Below, one piece after another: positions 59,557-64,000 of a DNA stretch of 64,000 nucleotides. The notes beneath the pieces are model-generated. The model had not been told where the DNA came from and searched no databases. It worked only from the letters and a program-made list of their open reading frames with translations. How positions within the stretch are numbered: the first letter of the stretch is position 1; each line of letters opens with the position of its first letter. Made by a program: the position numbers and the translations under genes. Location of the stretch: contig JAXLWZ010000002.1 of the NCBI GenBank assembly GCA_046328225.1, positions 124,001 to 188,000 on the forward strand. Reading direction: 5' to 3'. This stretch comes from Amarobacillus sp046328225. GTDB lineage: Bacteria > Chloroflexota > Dehalococcoidia > Tepidiformales > Tepidiformaceae.

Positions 59557-59695
59557 TTCCCAGTACCAAGTTCCCAGTTCCCAGGGGCTACCCCGTCGTG
59601 AACCCCGGTCGCGGCCGCCTTCATCCAGCACGAGGCCGCGACAGCCTCGCATCAGGGCTGATCCCCTGGGAACTGGGAACTGACCACTGGGAACT
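59555..59695. repeat. heptamer-tetrad element G with duplicated gene segment in loop
   Basis: Left tetrad agttccc, agtacca, agttccc, agttccc (59555-59582) followed by aggggctacccc. Right inverted tetrad gggaact, gggaact, gaccact, gggaact (59668-59695). The loop carries a segment (about 59609-59639) that matches, with one difference over about 30 bp, the 3' part of the adjacent MaoC-like gene (about 59750-59780), and itself forms a small hairpin. Confidence 0.85.
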
Positions 59696-59698
59696 CGT

Positions 59699-60511
59699 TT
59701 ACTCGCGCTTGGCGAGAGTAAACGCCGTGGTGTGGCGCATCCGCGCGATTTCGCGGCCGCCTTCGTCCAGCACGAGGCCGTCGACGATGGCGTAGTGGTG
59801 ACCCTTCCGTTCGTACACCTGCGCGATGGACCCCGCGACCGTGATCGTCTGGCCCGCCAGCAGCGGCGCCAGGTGCTGGATTTGCGACCGCGCGTGGATG
59901 GACGGGCCGTAGTCGTAGTTGTGGTGCAGGAAGCGCGTCATGCGCCCCGCGAGCCAGCCGGGGTGAATGCGCGCGCCCTCGCCGGCCCACGGCGGACTCA
60001 GGTCGCGCTGGTGGTCGCGGGCGTACTCCTCCGCCTCGGACATCGGATAGGGGAACGCGCAGGGTCGCAGGTCCTCGCCGATGGGTGCGTTCTCCATCGT
60101 CAGCCGCGGAAGCGTGTCCGCTTGTGGCTCGGCGCGCCGCCGCGAGGGGATGGCGATTTCGCCCAGCCAGGGCGCACTTCCGCGCCCCGCGTTGCCTTCG
60201 ATGCACGCCGCGCCGGCCTCGTTGGTCCACGCCAGGCGCACGCCCTCGCCGTCCTCGGTGGCTGAAATCGTCAGCACGTCGCCCGGGAACACGGGCCGCC
60301 GGAAGCTGACATCGACCCAGCCGTCCTCCAGCCAGGCATCGCCGAGCGTGGCCATCATCGCCCGCGCGCCCCAGCCGTAGACGGTCACACCCCCGACAAG
60401 CGGCGCCTTGTACCCGTAGGTCGCGGCCACTTCGGTCGAATGGATCGGGTTCATGATGTCCGGGCTGTCCTCGTTATCGAGAAATGCCGTGACCTGGTAC
60501 TCGGCGGGCAT
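59699..60511 (-). CDS. MaoC-like hotdog dehydratase-family protein
   Basis: 270-residue protein made of two hotdog-like halves. The N-terminal half has NPIHSTEVAATYGYKAPLVG around 21-40 and VTVYGWGARAMMATLGDAWL, similar to MaoC/FAS-type hydratases. The C-terminal half has IHPGWLAGRMTRFLHHNYDY and GRTITV-like strands (GQTITVAGSIAQVYERKGHH). The usual Asp-His dyad may be replaced by the His in NPIH. Probable enoyl-CoA hydratase-like enzyme, substrate unknown. GAGGAAG before the ATG; TAGAAT (60538-60543, minus strand) is a likely -10. Confidence 0.75.
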   Translation of the reverse strand: MPAEYQVTAFLDNEDSPDIMNPIHSTEVAATYGYKAPLVGGVTVYGWGARAMMATLGDAWLEDGWVDVSFRRPVFPGDVLTISATEDGEGVRLAWTNEAGAACIEGNAGRGSAPWLGEIAIPSRRRAEPQADTLPRLTMENAPIGEDLRPCAFPYPMSEAEEYARDHQRDLSPPWAGEGARIHPGWLAGRMTRFLHHNYDYGPSIHARSQIQHLAPLLAGQTITVAGSIAQVYERKGHHYAIVDGLVLDEGGREIARMRHTTAFTLAKRE

Positions 60512-60564
60512 GCGCTTCCTCACCTGGTTCTGGGGCGATTCTACGCTTGCCGCGCACGCCGCCG

Positions 60565-63500
60565 TCAGCCGCGCGTGGCCTCGTCGATCGCGGCCTGGAT
60601 GGCGGCATCGATGCGCGCGCCCCGGCGCGTGAAGCCCATCGCCTCGCGCACCTCCTCCGCGATCTCGTCGTCCGTCCGCAGCTTCCCGTCGGCGCGCACC
60701 CAGTCGACCATCTGCCGGAACTGCCGCGGCGTGTAGTCCTCGAACGGGTGGCCCTGCGGCACGCGCGGCTTCGGCCCCCGCCCGGGCGGCTCCGGTGCGC
60801 TCTCCGCCACGAGCGTGGCCGTCACCGGTGGCGGCGCAGCCGGCGCGGGAGCGGGCGCGGGCGCCGGTGCGGCGGGTTTCGGCGCCGCCGCCGCCTGGTA
60901 TGCCGCCACGGCCCGTTCGATCTCCGCGTCGCGCCGCCGGAACCAGTCGCCCGTCCAGATGCGATGGCACTTCCACCCCAGCGCCTCGAGCTGCTGGCGG
61001 CGAAGGCGGTCGCGGTCGCGCACCGTCGGTGCACCGGCGTACCCGGGCCCGTCGCTCTCGATGGCGAGCACGAAGCGCGCGGGGTCGTTTTCGGCGCGGC
61101 CCGCGAAGTCGATCTTCGATTCCGAAGCCCCGAGCCGTGGCACCACCGGCATCCCTCGCGCCGCCAGCGCATCCCGGATGTCGGATTCGAACGGTGTCAG
61201 TTCGCCCCCCGAACCCGCCGCGCTGGTGATGACCTGCCCGCCCGCGGCCGCGTACGCCAGGTACGCCTGCAGCAGCTCCGTGCCTGTCCCCGGGCGTCCC
61301 GGGCTCATCTGCTGGTGCGTGAACGACGACACCAGCGTCATCCGCCGCTTCGATCGCGTCACGGCCACGTTCAGCCGCCGTTCGCCCCCTTCGCGGTTGA
61401 GCGGCCCGAAGCGGATGTTCGAAACCCGCCCGTCCGGTCCCGGCCCCGCGCCGAGCGTGAGCATGATGTGGTCGCGTTCGTCGCCCTGCACGCGCTCCAG
61501 GTTCTTCACGAAGAAGCGCTCCGGCGCGTCCTCGGCGAAGAAGGCCGCGATCTCGGGCAGCTGCGCCACCCGCGCCTCGATCGCCTGCTCCACCCGCCGC
61601 GCGTGCGTGATGCCGAGCGCGATCACCCCCAGCGTCTCCTTCGGCCGCGTCCGCGCGTGCTCCACCACCAGTTCCACCACCCGCGCGACTTCCTCCTCGA
61701 CGCTCTCCGCGCCCGTCCGGCCCGCGCTTTCGACGAGCACGTGCGAGACCCCCATGCCGTCGGCGCCGATGCCCGGGAAGGTCACCAGGTCGTGGTAGAT
61801 GTGCGCGTTCGAGAACGCGATCAGCCGCTCGTCCCGGCTGCGGTAGTGCCACTGGAGCATCCACGGCTCCAGGAACGCCGACATCTGGTCGAGCAGGCTC
61901 TCGAAGCCCTGCACGGTGATGTCCTCCGCCGGGGCGCCGTCGTCGTCCTCCTTCTCGTCGTCCTCGCCGCTGGCGAAGAACTGCGTCGGCGGCAGCTGGT
62001 GGCGGTCGCCCGCGACGAGCGCGCGTTCACCGCGCATGAGCGATGTCACCGCATCCTCCGAAAGCACCTGGCTCGCTTCGTCGAAGACCACGACATCGAA
62101 GAAGCGCCGCTCCGACCCCAGCAGCTGGCTCACCGAAAGCGGGCTCGCCATGAAGCAGGGCGTGAGCGCGGTGAGCACGTCCGGCGCTTCCGCCAGCAGC
62201 CGCCGGATGGGCAGGTGCCGCGCCCGCTTCTGCGCCTCCCGCCGGATGAGCGCGGCCTGGTCCGGGAACTGGTTCATCACCTCGATGGCGCGTTCGCTGT
62301 AGGCCCGGCGCACGCGGCGCGTGTTGCGGTCCAGGTGGGCTTTGTCCAGCTGCACGAATTCGTCCACGAGCCGCTGCTGGTTCGCGCCGTCGAAGGCCAC
62401 GAGCTCGGGCTCGGCCGCCAGCGCCGCATCCAGGCACGACCGCAGCCAGGCGAAATCGAGCTGCCGTCCCCATGCCTCCGGCGGGAGCGCGCTTTCGCGG
62501 ATGTGCGCCACGAACGCGCCCACGCCCAGCTCGGCGAGCCGTTCCTCGGCGTGGTGCACGGCCGGCACGCGCATCGCTGATTCGGGGTCGACCGTGAGCG
62601 ACTCCAGCCAGGGCGTCATCTCCGCCAGGGGCATGGCCGAAAGGTCCCGACCGAAGAGTGCGCCGAACGTGCCCAGGTCGCCTGCCACGGCACCCGTGCG
62701 CCCGCTCACCTCGCCCAGGGCCGCGAACTCGACCGGCTTCGAACCCGGCGCCGCCTTCTTCCAGGCATCACGAGCGGTCGCGACGGACCGCAGACCGTCC
62801 ACGAGCCCCTTCGGCGAGGTGGGCGACTTCCGCAGCTTGCCCGCCGACTTCTTCGCCGACTTGAAGCCGCCGTTGAACCAGCGCGCGATGACGGCGGGCA
62901 GGCCCCCGGATTCGGCCGGCCAGAGCGCCTTCACGCGCGCCTCGATGTCCTCATCGAACACGCCCGGCTGCCATTCGGCGAGCACGCCGTTCGCCAGCGC
63001 CGACGCCGCGAGCTGCTGGTTGAACGCCCCCGGCGTCGCCGCCTCGGGCGCGCCCGTGGTCTGCGCGAACGCGGCGGTGTCCGCTCGCAGCGCCGCCACC
63101 CCGCTCATGAGCGATGGCACCAGGTTCGTCATCGCCTGCGCCTCGGCGACGGTGCGCAGGCTGGCGTTCGCCCACGGGCAATCCGCCGCTCGCTGCACGA
63201 TGCGCGCGTCCACGGCGAGGTCTGCCAGCAGGTCATGCGCCTCCGTGATCGCGGCTTCGGTCAGGGGATGCAGCGCGTCGCCGCGCCAGCGCACCGGGCA
63301 CTCGGAGTCCGCCGGCAGCCGCAGGAGCCGCCCTTCGATGCCGTACACGCTCAGCCCCGAAGGCGACTGCGGCCGATGCACGCGCGTCGTGTGCGCCTTC
63401 AGCCGGGCGCGATGCTCCGCCAGCCGCTGCAACGGTGCGTCGTCCTCGACCGCGGGCGCGTTGCGCACGTTCGCCAGCGATTGCGCCAGCCGCGCCGCCA

Positions 63501-64000
63501 CCTGCTTCCGCGAAATGTCCGCGCCGTGCAGGTCGAGCGCGAGGTCGCCGAGCCCGCGCTGCTCCAGCCGCTTCAGCACCACTTCGAGCGCGGCCCGTTT
63601 TTCGGCCACGAAGAGGACGCGCTGGCCCGATGCCACCAGCCCGGCGATGAGGTTCGTGATGACCTGGCTCTTGCCCGTGCCCGGCGGCCCCTGCACCACG
63701 CCCGATTGGCCCGCCACGGCCGCGCGCACCACCCGGCTCTGGCTCGAATCCGAATCCAGCACCGCGAACTCCGTCGCGGGCGGTTCGCTGTCGAGGCTCT
63801 CGAGCGTGATCGGCACGCGCCGTCCGAGGATCGCCTCGCGCGCGTCCGGCGCCCCCGCCAGCGACGCCACGATGTCGTGCGCGGCGAGCGAATCGCCCGC
63901 CTGCTCCAGGTCCTTCACGATCGCCATCTTCTGGAACGAGAAGTTGCTCAGGATGAGGCGCGATTCGATCGCGAAGCCGGGGATGCCCGCGGCGGCCGCC
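60565..64000 (-). CDS. SF1 helicase with C-terminal nuclease and DUF3320-like domains (5' end beyond window)
   Basis: At least 1145 residues; the frame continues past the right edge (LILSNFSFQKMAIVKDLE in frame upstream of the internal ATG at 63927). Superfamily 1 helicase: Walker A QGPPGTGKSQVITN, Walker B FDVVVFDEASQV, motif III AGDRHQLPPTQF and motif VI RLNVAVTRSKRR. A nuclease-like domain follows (FESDIRDALAARGMPVV, SKIDFAGR, FVLAIESDGPGY), of the Vsr/MTES_1575 type with the E-x-D core. After an Ala/Pro linker comes a DUF3320-like tail (FEDYTPRQFRQMVDWVRADG). Such COG1112/DUF4011 helicases are often in defence islands; no other defence gene is visible here. Confidence 0.85.
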   Translation of the reverse strand, partial: AAAAGIPGFAIESRLILSNFSFQKMAIVKDLEQAGDSLAAHDIVASLAGAPDAREAILGRRVPITLESLDSEPPATEFAVLDSDSSQSRVVRAAVAGQSGVVQGPPGTGKSQVITNLIAGLVASGQRVLFVAEKRAALEVVLKRLEQRGLGDLALDLHGADISRKQVAARLAQSLANVRNAPAVEDDAPLQRLAEHRARLKAHTTRVHRPQSPSGLSVYGIEGRLLRLPADSECPVRWRGDALHPLTEAAITEAHDLLADLAVDARIVQRAADCPWANASLRTVAEAQAMTNLVPSLMSGVAALRADTAAFAQTTGAPEAATPGAFNQQLAASALANGVLAEWQPGVFDEDIEARVKALWPAESGGLPAVIARWFNGGFKSAKKSAGKLRKSPTSPKGLVDGLRSVATARDAWKKAAPGSKPVEFAALGEVSGRTGAVAGDLGTFGALFGRDLSAMPLAEMTPWLESLTVDPESAMRVPAVHHAEERLAELGVGAFVAHIRESALPPEAWGRQLDFAWLRSCLDAALAAEPELVAFDGANQQRLVDEFVQLDKAHLDRNTRRVRRAYSERAIEVMNQFPDQAALIRREAQKRARHLPIRRLLAEAPDVLTALTPCFMASPLSVSQLLGSERRFFDVVVFDEASQVLSEDAVTSLMRGERALVAGDRHQLPPTQFFASGEDDEKEDDDGAPAEDITVQGFESLLDQMSAFLEPWMLQWHYRSRDERLIAFSNAHIYHDLVTFPGIGADGMGVSHVLVESAGRTGAESVEEEVARVVELVVEHARTRPKETLGVIALGITHARRVEQAIEARVAQLPEIAAFFAEDAPERFFVKNLERVQGDERDHIMLTLGAGPGPDGRVSNIRFGPLNREGGERRLNVAVTRSKRRMTLVSSFTHQQMSPGRPGTGTELLQAYLAYAAAGGQVITSAAGSGGELTPFESDIRDALAARGMPVVPRLGASESKIDFAGRAENDPARFVLAIESDGPGYAGAPTVRDRDRLRRQQLEALGWKCHRIWTGDWFRRRDAEIERAVAAYQAAAAPKPAAPAPAPAPAPAAPPPVTATLVAESAPEPPGRGPKPRVPQGHPFEDYTPRQFRQMVDWVRADGKLRTDDEIAEEVREAMGFTRRGARIDAAIQAAIDEATRG

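Noticed and set aside
1..64000. tRNA, rRNA, riboswitch or transposase genes
   Set aside because: No T-loop-like GGTTCGAATCC with a matching acceptor stem, no rRNA-like stretch and no recognisable riboswitch core or transposase motif was seen; small RNA genes could still be missed by eye.

Overview
This is a GC-rich (roughly 70 %) bacterial chromosome segment with no rRNA, no tRNA that I could recognise, no CRISPR array and no intact insertion sequence. The gene mix (class-E/F-like sortase, elongation factor G-like EF-G2, MoxR/DUF58/transglutaminase operon, LutA-LutBC, FIST, several acyl-CoA dehydrogenases) and a large set of starts with a TANNNT box only 6-8 bases upstream suggest a Chloroflexota bacterium, perhaps Dehalococcoidia/Tepidiformia-like. 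That placement is inference from gene content, not a phylogeny. No photosynthesis or phage genes are visible.

Layout. 0-5.3 kb: amino-acid permease (cut by the left edge), alpha/beta hydrolase, VOC protein, a receiver-GGDEF-HD-GYP cyclic-di-GMP protein with a coupled small membrane protein, and DtxR-like and PadR-like regulators. 5.3-7.6 kb: visibly less GC-rich, holding a secreted fibronectin-III protein, small ORFs and a compact transcription unit (promoter, 18-codon ORF, strong terminator). 7.7-14.3 kb: sortase, YqgE, a triple J-domain protein, an aminotransferase, an FKBP lipoprotein and a PEP-synthase/RPH-like enzyme. 14.3-16.2 kb: a 26-nt tandem array, then imuB plus a DUF6504 gene under an SOS box. 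16.3-22.9 kb: a frameshifted gene, MFS transporter/acetyltransferase, enoyl-CoA hydratase and an uncharacterised three-gene operon. 23-33 kb: acyl-CoA dehydrogenase, orphan Dam-type methylase, two tandem HicB-like proteins, lactate-utilisation lutA/lutBC (frameshifted), leuB, an ABC-2 exporter and a FIST protein. 33-43.7 kb: phosphodiesterase-fold protein, zinc-ribbon protein, Mug-type glycosylase, NMO, alcohol dehydrogenase, TsaC, M20 hydrolase, EamA transporter and a Cys-cluster protein. 43.8-50 kb: TPR protein, EF-G2, and an MMPL transporter with divergent TetR. 50-57 kb: SGNH hydrolase, polysaccharide flippase, MoxR-DUF58-transglutaminase-like operon and acylphosphatase. 57-64 kb: acyl-CoA dehydrogenase divergent from serine-glyoxylate-type aminotransferase, MaoC-like dehydratase, and a large SF1 helicase/nuclease cut by the right edge.

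Most striking signals. (1) A family of intergenic elements, each built from blocks of exactly four 7-bp units (28 bp) obeying the grammar RGYNNNN although the unit sequence differs between sites; many blocks adjoin a GGGGC(A/T)ACCCC motif or are paired in inverted orientation. (2) A transglutaminase-fold protein whose Cys, His and Asp positions read Phe512, Tyr556 and Asn572. (3) Widespread leaderless-type starts. (4) An SOS-controlled imuB without imuA or dnaE2 nearby. (5) A tiny complete transcription unit at 7.37-7.57 kb.

Long ORFs on the strand opposite to real genes are abundant and were treated as GC-driven shadows.
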